Source: Methanotrichaceae archaeon (lineage in GTDB: Archaea > Halobacteriota > Methanosarcinia > Methanotrichales > Methanotrichaceae). From it: 5,442 bases of DNA. The notes beneath the pieces are model-generated. The model was given only the letters and a program-made list of their open reading frames with translations. It did no database searches and was not told the origin of the DNA. The stretch spans positions 1 through 5,442 of the forward strand of contig DUKF01000052.1 in NCBI GenBank assembly GCA_013329455.1, read 5' to 3'. Positions 1 through 5,442 of the stretch are shown here, one piece after another (the first letter of the stretch is position 1; every line of letters begins with the position of its first letter). The position numbers and the translations under genes are program-made.

Positions 1-621
1 GGCTGCCTGCTGCATGTTGTGGGTCACGATCACCTGGGTGTATGATCCCCTCAGCTCGTCCATCAGCTCCTCGATCTTCGCCGTGGATACGGGGTCAAGA
101 GCGCTGCAGGGCTCGTCGAAGAGGATGACGTCCGGCTTCATGGCGAGGGTTCTTGCAATGCAGAGCCTCTGCTGCTGGCCACCGGACAGCCCCATGGCGG
201 GTTTATCGAGACGGTCGCTCACCTCATTCCAGAGTGCGGAGTCTTTGAGGCTCGTCTCCACGATCTTGTCCACATTCTTCGCCCCGTGAACCCTTGGACC
301 GTAGGCGATGTTGTCGTAGATGGACATGGGAAATGGGTTTGGCTTCTGAAAAACCATGCCGATGTTCTTTCGAAGCTCCACCACGTCCGTGTCCTTATCG
401 TAGATGTTGACGCCGTTGTAGAGGACCTCGCCTTTGATTTTGACGATGTCGACGAGGTCGTTCATCCTGTTGAGACAGCGGATGAAAGTGGACTTCCCGC
501 ACCCAGAAGGGCCTATCAGGGCTGTTATCTGATTTTCTTGGATGCTGATCGATATATCTTTCAGGGCGTGGTTCTCGCCGTACCACAGGTTCAGGTTCCT
601 CGACTCAATCTTGAAAGACAT
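1..621 (-). CDS. pstB: Phosphate ABC transporter ATP-binding protein PstB (3' end cut by window edge)
   Basis: This is the ATPase of the high-affinity phosphate importer. It sits on the cytoplasmic face and hydrolyses ATP to drive phosphate through the PstC/PstA permease pair. Reading the reverse strand from ATG at 621-619 gives 207 open codons to the window edge; the family is about 250 residues, so roughly 45 C-terminal residues are missing. All nucleotide-binding motifs are intact: Walker [10 protein letters not shown] (37-45), Q-loop FQKPNPFP (Q92), signature LSGGQQQR (145-152), Walker B VILFDE (165-170, catalytic E170), D-loop SALD (173-176) and H-loop H201. The stretch [22 protein letters not shown] is a PstB hallmark that separates it from other ABC ATPases. 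The start is preceded by a weak GGTG about 9 nt upstream. It lies 46 bp downstream of pstS on the same strand and is probably co-transcribed with it. No frameshift or missing key residue is seen. Confidence 0.96.
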   Translation of the reverse strand, partial: MSFKIESRNLNLWYGENHALKDISISIQENQITALIGPSGCGKSTFIRCLNRMNDLVDIVKIKGEVLYNGVNIYDKDTDVVELRKNIGMVFQKPNPFPMSIYDNIAYGPRVHGAKNVDKIVETSLKDSALWNEVSDRLDKPAMGLSGGQQQRLCIARTLAMKPDVILFDEPCSALDPVSTAKIEELMDELRGSYTQVIVTHNMQQAA

Positions 622-667
622 TGTAAGACACCATAAATAAAATTTGGCCCAAAATCGGTCTTCGAAT
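622..667 (-). other. pstS-pstB intergenic spacer
   Basis: This 46-bp spacer separates the pstS stop from the pstB start. Read on the minus strand, it holds a short imperfect palindrome (TTTGGGCCAAA), then a T-rich stretch TTTTATTTAT, then GGTG as the only candidate ribosome-binding site for pstB. It is far too short for pstC or pstA and shows no remnant of either. The palindrome has a one-base centre, so it cannot form an RNA hairpin, and I see no convincing terminator. Read-through from pstS to pstB is the simplest reading. Confidence 0.5.
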
Positions 668-1552
668 TCATGCAGGACCTTCCGGGCTGGAACTTGCGGC
701 TGGGAAGAAGCCCTCTTCTTCCAGTATTCCTTGACCCTCCGGCCCCAGAACGAAATTTATAAACTCGGCCTCGATCTTGCTGGTTCCGTTCCAGGTGTAC
801 AGGTATAAGGGCCTTGCTAGCTTGTAGTTCCGGTTCTTGACGTTCTCGGCCGTGGGAGCGACCCCGTCAAGGGTCACGGCCCGGATGTCGCCTGTCTTGG
901 CGTATCCTATGCCTAGGTACCCAATGGCCTTGTCGCTCTGGACAATTAAGGTCTTTATCTCGGCGTTCTCCATGGCGTTGACCTCGACCCCCTCGGTCTC
1001 GGCTCTGCTGCTGCCCATGATCATCTCGTTGAAGGTATCGCCGGTCCCGGACCCGGGAATCCTCGCTACGGGCAGTATCAGCTCGTCAGGACCACCGACC
1101 TCTCTCCAGTTATCGATCTCGCCGCTGTATATCTTCGAAACCTCTTCGGAGGAGAGACTCGTCACGCCGGCATCGTAAATCTCCTTGCTGACCGCCACGG
1201 CGATGGCATCGTAGCCGATGAGATGCTCCACAAAATGGTTCCCGAACTGCTTGACCTCGGACTCCTTTACCTCTCGGGAGGCCATGCCGATGTCGGCAAG
1301 CCCCGAAGCTGCGTCCTGAATCCCGCGTCCAGATCCTCCGCTGCTCACCTGGACTCCGATCTCGTTCTGGGCCAGGTTGAAGACCTCCGCGCACCTCTCC
1401 ACAGCGGGAAGAACTGTGGTCGAGCCGGTGATGACCAGGTTCTCTCTCGCGTTCTCGTCCACGCACCCAGCCGCCATGATGACCAGGAATGCAGCCGTCA
1501 GAAGCTGAATCCTTCGTGATTTTGCAGGTTCGTTCAAGTGACAAGACTTCAC
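668..1552 (-). CDS. pstS: Phosphate-binding lipoprotein PstS
   Basis: This is the substrate-binding component of the phosphate ABC importer, tethered outside the cytoplasmic membrane; it captures phosphate and delivers it to the permease. The 294-residue product has a lipoprotein signal peptide: positive residues KSRR (11-14), a hydrophobic core [10 protein letters not shown] (17-26), then lipobox AAGC with Cys30 as the lipidated residue. Phosphate-binding motifs follow in the expected order: ITGSTTVLP (41-49), [10 protein letters not shown] (71-80) and [11 protein letters not shown] (164-174), with GYLGIGY (211-217) and RPLYLYTWN (247-255) typical of the C-terminal half. The length is normal for archaeal PstS. 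The start is GTG at 1552-1550; no good Shine-Dalgarno precedes it and the next in-frame Met (26) would destroy the signal peptide, so GTG is preferred, possibly on a leaderless transcript. It is first in the operon with pstB and diverges from the thermosome gene. A binding protein for another oxyanion is possible but less likely given the PstS-type motifs and PstB next door. Confidence 0.93.
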   Translation of the reverse strand: MKSCHLNEPAKSRRIQLLTAAFLVIMAAGCVDENARENLVITGSTTVLPAVERCAEVFNLAQNEIGVQVSSGGSGRGIQDAASGLADIGMASREVKESEVKQFGNHFVEHLIGYDAIAVAVSKEIYDAGVTSLSSEEVSKIYSGEIDNWREVGGPDELILPVARIPGSGTGDTFNEMIMGSSRAETEGVEVNAMENAEIKTLIVQSDKAIGYLGIGYAKTGDIRAVTLDGVAPTAENVKNRNYKLARPLYLYTWNGTSKIEAEFINFVLGPEGQGILEEEGFFPAASSSPEGPA

Positions 1553-1592
1553 TATACCCGTATATATAGCGTTTTCCTATATAGTCTATATA
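1553..1592 (-). promoter_or_regulatory. Candidate pstS promoter region (several TATA-like boxes)
   Basis: The 40 bases upstream of the pstS GTG hold three TATA-like runs: 1561-1568, 1578-1583 and 1587-1592. Archaeal transcription usually starts about 25-27 nt past the centre of the TATA box. The 1578-1583 box would then start at or near the GTG codon, giving a leaderless mRNA, and the 1587-1592 box would leave a leader of about 10 nt. The box at 1561-1568 is too close to serve the chosen start. The lack of a Shine-Dalgarno agrees with a leaderless or very short leader. Which box is used cannot be decided from sequence alone. Confidence 0.55.
1578..1592. promoter_or_regulatory. 15-bp AT-rich inverted repeat, candidate operator
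   Basis: The sequence TATATAG-T-CTATATA is a perfect 7-bp inverted repeat around a single central base (1585). It covers two of the TATA-like boxes proposed for pstS, so a protein bound here could block transcription factor access. Phosphate import genes are normally repressed when phosphate is plentiful, which makes a regulator site plausible. AT-rich promoter DNA yields such palindromes by chance fairly often, so this stays a candidate. Confidence 0.35.
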
Positions 1593-1621
1593 CCGTGTTT
1601 GTCAGTGCCGTGCAGGAGACA

Positions 1622-1636
1622 CGCAATATTTATATA
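1622..1636 (+). promoter_or_regulatory. Thermosome gene promoter (BRE/TATA)
   Basis: TTTATATA at 1629-1636 is a textbook archaeal TATA box. It is preceded by CGCAA (1622-1626), a reasonable BRE-like element for TFB binding. Transcription would start near 1657-1660, giving a leader of about 21-24 nt that carries the Shine-Dalgarno at 1667-1673. No CIRCE-type heat-shock repeat is present, and I do not recognise another heat-shock operator. Confidence 0.7.
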
Positions 1637-1666
1637 GAACTTCAAACTGCTGATGGCCAGAACGCA

Positions 1667-1673
1667 GGGGAGG
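1667..1673 (+). promoter_or_regulatory. Shine-Dalgarno deciding the thermosome TTG start
   Basis: GGGGAGG lies 7 nt before the TTG at 1681. It supports TTG as the true start. The nearby ATG at 1653 is out of frame, and the next in-frame Met is codon 10, too far from this site. Confidence 0.75.
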
Positions 1674-1680
1674 ACTCGAT

Positions 1681-3327
1681 TTGGCTGGCTTAACAAACGC
1701 TCCTATAATGATCCTAAAAGAAGGACATAAGCGCGAGACAGGAAAGGAAGCTCAGCGCAGGAACATACTTGCGGCAAAGGCTGTGGCTGAGGTCGTGAAG
1801 ACCACTCTCGGCCCCAAGGGCATGGACAAGATGATGGTGGACGGCACAGGAGACGTCGTCATCACCAACGACGGGGCCACCATCCTCAAGGAGATGGATA
1901 TCGAGCATCCGGTGGCGAAGATGATCGTCGAGGTTGGCCGGGCCCAGGAGGACGAGGTGGGAGACGGGACCACCACCGCCGTCGTCATCGCCGGAGGGCT
2001 TCTCGAAAATGCCGAGGAGCTGATCAACATCGGCATCCATCCAACGGTGATCGTCCAAGGTTACAAGGCGGCCCAGAAGAAAGCCTATGAGTTCCTGGAA
2101 GAGATGGCGGTGACCGTTTCAAAGGATGATCGCGATATCTTGAAGAAGATCGCCGAGACCGCCATGACTGGAAAAGGGATCGAGGTCTTCAAGGACAAGC
2201 TCACCGACATCTGCGTCGACGCCGCCGCGGCCATCGAGGACGATGGGAAAGTGGACGTCGAGGAGAGGGTCAGTTTCGTCCAGATCGGCGGCGGCTCGGT
2301 GAAGGACACGGAACTCGAGCACGGCGTGGTCCTGGATAAAGAGCGGCTCAACCCCGAGATGCCGAAGAAGGTGGAAGGTGCGAAGATCGTCCTTCTGGAC
2401 GGCACCCTCGAGCTGAAGAAGCTATCCACCGATGCCAAGGTCATCATCTCGAGCCCCGAAAGCCTCAGCAGCTTCAGAGAGGGCGAGGACGAGGTTTTGA
2501 AAGAGAAGGTCGACGCCATGGCCAAGGTCGGCGCAAACGTCGTCTTCTGCAAGCAAGGGATCGGAGCTTACGCCAACCGGTACCTCGCAAACTACGGGAT
2601 CATCGCCGCCAGGAGGGTCAGCGATGATGACATGAAGTTCCTGGCTCTCGCCACCGGTGGGAAGATCGTGACTGACCCCCTGGAGATGAGCGAGAAGGAC
2701 CTGGGCAGCGCTGACATCGTCAGGGAGAGGAAGGTCGGAAAGGACAAGAAGATGATCTTCGTCGAGGGGTGCCACGGCGCCAAGGCCGTGACCGTGGTCA
2801 TCCACGGGTCGAGCGAGCAGCTCCGGGAGAACATCGAGAGGGCTCTTGAGGACGCTCTCTGGTCTGTGGCAACGGTCCTCGAGTCGAAGAAGATCGTTCC
2901 CGGCGGCGGCGCCCCCGAGATCGAGGTGGCAGAGAAGCTTCGGCAGTACGCTTCCACCATGAGCGGCAGGGACCAACTCGCCGTCGAGGCCTTCGCTGAT
3001 GCCGTCGAGGAGATCCCCGTGAACCTGGCTGAGAACGCCGGTTTCGACTCGATAGATGTTCTTGTGGACCTTCGGTCCAGTCATGGTGCGGGGAAAAAGA
3101 CCTACGGCCTCGACATGAGCACCGGCAAGGCCGCCGACATGATGAAGCAGGGCGTAGTCGAGCCTCTCAAGGTCAAGACCCAGGCGATCAAGTCAGGCAC
3201 CGCTGCCGCCACTCTCGTCCTTCGGGTCGACGACGTGATTGCGGCCAAGGTCGAGGGCCTGATGCCGAAGCCCGGCCAGAGCCCACACGACTACACCAGA
3301 AACCCGATGATGCCTCCCATGATGTAG
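1681..3327 (+). CDS. Thermosome subunit (group II chaperonin, Hsp60/CCT family)
   Basis: This is a subunit of the double-ring archaeal chaperonin, which encloses unfolded proteins in a chamber closed by a built-in lid and folds them using ATP in the cytoplasm. The 548 residues match the usual length. Nucleotide-binding motifs are intact: [12 protein letters not shown] (43-54), [10 protein letters not shown] (63-72), GDGTTTAVV (94-102) and GGG (408-410). Asp391 in ERALEDAL is the likely counterpart of the ATPase aspartate (GroEL D398). The apical domain and lid protrusion fall roughly within 215-365, and the C-terminal equatorial part includes [17 protein letters not shown] (449-465) and [10 protein letters not shown] (514-523). 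The start is TTG, backed by a strong Shine-Dalgarno. The tail ends NPMMPPMM rather than the Gly-Met repeats common in methanogen thermosomes. Parts of the apical half ([10 protein letters not shown] 293-302; IHGSS 374-378) differ from the consensus I recall, so it may be a divergent paralogue. It is first in a co-directional cluster with grpE and dnaK. Confidence 0.97.
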   Translation: MAGLTNAPIMILKEGHKRETGKEAQRRNILAAKAVAEVVKTTLGPKGMDKMMVDGTGDVVITNDGATILKEMDIEHPVAKMIVEVGRAQEDEVGDGTTTAVVIAGGLLENAEELINIGIHPTVIVQGYKAAQKKAYEFLEEMAVTVSKDDRDILKKIAETAMTGKGIEVFKDKLTDICVDAAAAIEDDGKVDVEERVSFVQIGGGSVKDTELEHGVVLDKERLNPEMPKKVEGAKIVLLDGTLELKKLSTDAKVIISSPESLSSFREGEDEVLKEKVDAMAKVGANVVFCKQGIGAYANRYLANYGIIAARRVSDDDMKFLALATGGKIVTDPLEMSEKDLGSADIVRERKVGKDKKMIFVEGCHGAKAVTVVIHGSSEQLRENIERALEDALWSVATVLESKKIVPGGGAPEIEVAEKLRQYASTMSGRDQLAVEAFADAVEEIPVNLAENAGFDSIDVLVDLRSSHGAGKKTYGLDMSTGKAADMMKQGVVEPLKVKTQAIKSGTAAATLVLRVDDVIAAKVEGLMPKPGQSPHDYTRNPMMPPMM

Positions 3328-3421
3328 AGGGGCGAATTAAAGGATGCGAGCCGAGAGGGCTGATTTCGCCCTCCGGTCTTGATCTGAGCACGACTTTTCG
3401 TCGATTATCTTTAGCGCCCCT
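3328..3421 (+). other. Possible structured RNA leader between thermosome and grpE
   Basis: The gap between the thermosome stop and grpE can be folded on paper into a closed multibranch structure. AGGGGCG (3328-3334) is the exact reverse complement of CGCCCCT (3415-3421), forming a 7-bp outer stem. Inside it are a strong hairpin at 3351-3376 and a small one at 3391-3403. The outer stem ends just 3 nt before the conserved grpE ribosome-binding stretch beginning at 3424. The ribosome site itself is not obviously sequestered. This could be an mRNA processing, stability or regulatory element, or chance in GC-rich DNA. It matches no riboswitch class I recognise. Confidence 0.35.
3351..3376 (+). terminator. 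Hairpin after the thermosome gene, possible weak terminator or processing site
   Basis: The arms CCG-A-GAGGGC and GCCCTC-CGG pair as 9 base pairs with one bulged A (3354) around the 7-nt loop TGATTTC. No T-run follows directly; the nearest is TTTT at 3395-3398. It is therefore not a classical intrinsic terminator, but it could slow transcription, protect the thermosome mRNA 3' end, or mark a processing point that gives the thermosome and grpE-dnaK messages different abundance. Confidence 0.4.
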
Positions 3422-3423
3422 GA

Positions 3424-3433
3424 CGAGAAGGTG
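3424..3433 (+). promoter_or_regulatory. Shine-Dalgarno deciding the grpE ATG start
   Basis: CGAGAAGGTG ends 6 nt before ATG at 3440. The same ten bases precede dnaK at 4050-4059. An in-frame GTG at 3431 overlaps this site and so cannot be its start codon, which fixes ATG 3440 as the grpE start. Confidence 0.75.
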
Positions 3434-3439
3434 TGGTTT

Positions 3440-4030
3440 ATGAAGGCGAAGCATAGCGAAAAAACGAGTGAGCCCTCCGAGAAGAAGGGGAAGGCCGCCT
3501 CGCCGAAGACGGGCACCAAGGCCGAAGCTGGCGTTGGAACGCCTGAAGAGCCGGTCGAAGAAGCGGTCGATATGGGGCTTGAAGAGCTGGACTCTGAAGA
3601 GCTCAGGCTCCGATTAAAAGAGGCCTGCTGCCTCTCCGAGGAACGGACGGACCAGCTTCTCAGGTGCCGAGCAGAGCTTGACAACACCATTAAGCGAGCT
3701 GCTCGTGAGAAGGAGGCTCTCTCCAGGTACGCCTCGGAGAAGCTGATATCAAAGCTTCTGCCGGTTTTGGACAGCCTCGATCAGGCCGCAAAGCACGTCG
3801 AGGGTATGGACAACATTCGGCTACAGCTTCTGGACGTCCTCAAAACCGATGGGCTTGAGCCGATCGAGGCCAAAGGCGAGAAGTTCGATCCCTACAAGCA
3901 CGAGGCTTTGATGATGGTCGAGTCCGATGAGCACGACGAAGGGACGGTGACCGAGGAGGTCCAGCGCGGCTACACCTTGAACTCCAGGGTAATCCGCTTC
4001 TCCAAGGTACTGGTCTCTAAAAAACGATAA
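3440..4030 (+). CDS. grpE: Nucleotide exchange factor GrpE
   Basis: GrpE is the cytoplasmic co-chaperone that releases ADP from DnaK so that the folding cycle can continue. From ATG 3440 the product is 196 residues, normal for the family. A charged, low-complexity N-terminus (about 1-45, rich in Lys, Glu, Ala, Pro) is followed by a long coiled-coil helix (about 48-110), the helical segment [13 protein letters not shown] (107-119), and the C-terminal beta domain that contacts DnaK. The family signature is clear: [19 protein letters not shown] (146-164) and [19 protein letters not shown] (177-195). The link after [10 protein letters not shown] is about ten residues shorter than in E. coli GrpE as I recall it. 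Cysteines 63-64 and 76 in the coiled coil are unusual. The gene lies 112 bp after the thermosome stop and 34 bp before dnaK, with which it surely functions. A slightly longer form from GTG 3431 was rejected on ribosome-site grounds. Confidence 0.95.
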   Translation: MKAKHSEKTSEPSEKKGKAASPKTGTKAEAGVGTPEEPVEEAVDMGLEELDSEELRLRLKEACCLSEERTDQLLRCRAELDNTIKRAAREKEALSRYASEKLISKLLPVLDSLDQAAKHVEGMDNIRLQLLDVLKTDGLEPIEAKGEKFDPYKHEALMMVESDEHDEGTVTEEVQRGYTLNSRVIRFSKVLVSKKR

Positions 4031-4049
4031 ATATTCGCAAGTTTTATTT

Positions 4050-4059
4050 CGAGAAGGTG
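4050..4059 (+). promoter_or_regulatory. Shine-Dalgarno for dnaK GTG start
   Basis: CGAGAAGGTG (continuing GAT, matching the archaeal anti-Shine-Dalgarno) sits 5 nt before GTG at 4065, and a T-rich run TTTTATTT (4042-4049) lies just upstream. It fixes the GTG start, which gives the expected N-terminus (M)[13 protein letters not shown]. Confidence 0.75.
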
Positions 4060-4064
4060 ATAAC

Positions 4065-5442
4065 GTGTCCAAGATCATAGGCATAGACCTGGGAACCAGC
4101 AACTCAGCAGCCACCGTCCTGATCGGCGGAAAGCCCACCATGATCCCCAGTGCAGAAGGGACGAGCATAGTCGCCGGAGGAAAGGCCTTCCCCTCATACG
4201 TCGCCTTCACCAAAGACGGCCAGAGGCTCGTGGGAGAACCTGCCCGAAGACAGGCGGCGACCAACCCCGACGGCACGATAACCGGAATCAAACGAAAGAT
4301 GGGTCAAGACTACAAGGTGGAAGTCTACGGCAAATCCTACACCCCCCAGGACATATCCTCCTCCATCCTGAGAAAGATCAAGGATGACGCCGAGTCGTAC
4401 CTGGGCGAGAAGGTGGAGAAAGCCGTGATTACCGTTCCCGCCTACTTCAACGACAACCAGAGGCAGGCCACCAAGGACGCCGGTACGATCGCGGGTCTCG
4501 ATGTGGTCAGGATAATCAACGAGCCGACGGCCGCGGCCCTCGCCTACGGGATGGACAAAGAGGGTGAGGCGACCCTCATGGTCTTCGACTTTGGCGGAGG
4601 AACCCTGGACGTCACCATCATGGAGGTGGGCGAAGGCGTCTTCGAGGTCAAATCCACCAGCGGCGACACCCAGCTCGGGGGCCGGGACATGGACGAGATC
4701 CTGACCGACTACGTCGTCGAAAAGTTCAGGCAAGATTCGGGGGTCGACCTCAAGAGCGACCGGATGGCGACGCAGAGGCTGAGAGAGGCGGTAGAGATCG
4801 CCAAGATCGAGCTATCCAGCGTCCTCCAGACGACGATCAACCTTCCCTACATCACCGCAGACCAGACCGGTCCAAAACACCTGGACATGACGATAACCAG
4901 GGCGAAGCTCGAGGAGCTGGTCAAGGATGTGCTGGAGCGGTGTCGCGGCCCCATGACGCAGGCTCTCCAGGATGCAAAGCTCGACAAGACTGGGATCGAC
5001 AAGATCATCCTCGTCGGCGGTCCGACCAGGATGCCTGCGGTCACGAAGTTCGTCAGCGACTTCATGGGAAAAGAGGCCGAACGGGGCGTCGATCCGATGG
5101 AGTGCGTTGCGATCGGTGCGGCGGTCCAGGGCGGAGTTCTCGGAGGCGAGGTGAAAGACATCCTCCTTCTGGACGTAACGCCCCTTAGCCTGGGGATCGA
5201 GACCCTCGGTGGCGTCGCAACGAAGCTGATCGAGAGGAACACCACCATCCCCACCAAAAAGAGCCAGATATTCACCACCGCCGCCCGCAACCAGACGACC
5301 GTCGAGATCCACGTCCTTCAGGGGGAGAGGCCCTTTGCGAAGGACAACACCTCCCTGGGACGGTTCAACCTGGCAGGGATTCCGCCCGCGCCCAGGGGCA
5401 TACCCCAGATTGAAGTTGCCTTCGACATCGACGCCAACGGTA
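4065..5442 (+). CDS. dnaK: Molecular chaperone DnaK (Hsp70), 3' end cut by window edge
   Basis: DnaK is the cytoplasmic Hsp70 that binds exposed hydrophobic peptides in an ATP-controlled cycle with DnaJ and GrpE. The GTG start gives 459 open codons, against about 610 for the family, so the C-terminal part of the substrate domain and the lid are outside the window. The nucleotide-binding domain has all Hsp70 marks: IDLGTSNSA (7-15), [41 protein letters not shown] (173-183), SGDTQLGG with the usual regulatory threonine, and [11 protein letters not shown] (314-324). The linker and start of the substrate domain follow: [16 protein letters not shown], then [11 protein letters not shown] and IHVLQGER. 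The region between LGTSN and VITVPAYFN is shorter than in E. coli, as in Gram-positive and archaeal DnaK. The sequence resembles methanogen and haloarchaeal DnaK, a lineage thought to derive from bacteria by transfer. F176 replaces the usual Leu in DLGGGT, a mild change. It follows grpE by 34 bp and is probably co-transcribed; dnaJ is expected downstream. Confidence 0.97.
   Translation, partial: MSKIIGIDLGTSNSAATVLIGGKPTMIPSAEGTSIVAGGKAFPSYVAFTKDGQRLVGEPARRQAATNPDGTITGIKRKMGQDYKVEVYGKSYTPQDISSSILRKIKDDAESYLGEKVEKAVITVPAYFNDNQRQATKDAGTIAGLDVVRIINEPTAAALAYGMDKEGEATLMVFDFGGGTLDVTIMEVGEGVFEVKSTSGDTQLGGRDMDEILTDYVVEKFRQDSGVDLKSDRMATQRLREAVEIAKIELSSVLQTTINLPYITADQTGPKHLDMTITRAKLEELVKDVLERCRGPMTQALQDAKLDKTGIDKIILVGGPTRMPAVTKFVSDFMGKEAERGVDPMECVAIGAAVQGGVLGGEVKDILLLDVTPLSLGIETLGGVATKLIERNTTIPTKKSQIFTTAARNQTTVEIHVLQGERPFAKDNTSLGRFNLAGIPPAPRGIPQIEVAFDIDANG

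Noticed and set aside
286..636. Plus-strand 116-codon frame across pstB
   Set aside because: It is antisense to PstB, which has every ABC ATPase motif in the minus-strand frame.
630..660. Intrinsic terminator between pstS and pstB
   Set aside because: The palindrome TTTGGGCCAAA has a one-base centre and cannot form an RNA hairpin loop; the following T-rich run alone is weak evidence.
1553..1680. CIRCE-like heat-shock operator upstream of the chaperonin gene
   Set aside because: The TTAGCACTC-N9-GAGTGCTAA pattern is absent here and also absent from 3328-3430; archaea generally lack HrcA control.
2422..3084. 220-codon open frame on the minus strand opposite the thermosome gene
   Set aside because: It has no recognisable domain and lies wholly antisense to a gene with clear family motifs; long opposite-strand frames are expected in GC-rich coding DNA.
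3431..3439. GTG at 3431 as the grpE start (three extra residues)
   Set aside because: This codon overlaps the Shine-Dalgarno CGAGAAGGTG, which is correctly spaced for ATG at 3440.
4194..5312. Minus-strand open frames of 179 and 166 codons opposite dnaK
   Set aside because: They are shadows of the DnaK reading frame, whose motifs run unbroken through the region; the antisense products show no family features.
1..5442. CRISPR arrays, tRNA or rRNA genes, insertion sequences, phage or defence genes
   Set aside because: No regularly spaced repeats, cloverleaf-like segments, transposase motifs or terminal repeats were seen; almost all of the window is occupied by five housekeeping-type genes.

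Overview
The window looks like chromosome from a euryarchaeon, most likely a methanogen. Three things point there. It has a group II chaperonin (thermosome), which bacteria normally lack. Archaeal TATA-type promoter elements lie upstream of the genes. The grpE and dnaK genes have GGTG-type Shine-Dalgarno sequences matching the archaeal 16S tail, and the DnaK sequence closely resembles methanogen/haloarchaeal DnaK as I remember it. The DNA is fairly GC-rich with AT-rich promoters. A Methanosarcinales/Methanothrix-like source is a guess from memory of these proteins, not a demonstrated placement.

Layout. Bases 1-1552 (minus strand) carry two genes of a high-affinity phosphate ABC importer. The lipoprotein phosphate-binding protein PstS comes first, followed 46 bp later by the ATPase PstB, which runs off the left edge. 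The permeases PstC and PstA, which usually sit between these two, are not there. Bases 1553-1680 are a 128-bp divergent promoter region with several TATA-like motifs and a 15-bp AT-rich dyad. From 1681 rightwards (plus strand) lies a protein-folding cluster: a thermosome subunit (TTG start with a good Shine-Dalgarno), GrpE, and DnaK, which is cut by the right edge after about 459 codons. The 103-bp thermosome-grpE gap can be folded on paper into a closed multibranch structure. The grpE-dnaK gap is 34 bp.

Function. PstS captures phosphate outside the membrane, and PstB would power its import through PstC/PstA permeases encoded elsewhere. The thermosome is an ATP-driven folding chamber. DnaK binds exposed hydrophobic peptides and GrpE exchanges its nucleotide; DnaJ, the third partner, is expected just past the right edge. 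Placing the archaeal chaperonin directly upstream of the bacterial-type Hsp70 genes makes a compact, probably heat-responsive folding locus.

All five protein genes belong to well-known families and I see no undescribed system. The points most worth checking are the pstS-pstB adjacency without permeases, the possible structured leader before grpE, the dyad in the divergent promoter, and signs that the thermosome is a divergent paralogue.
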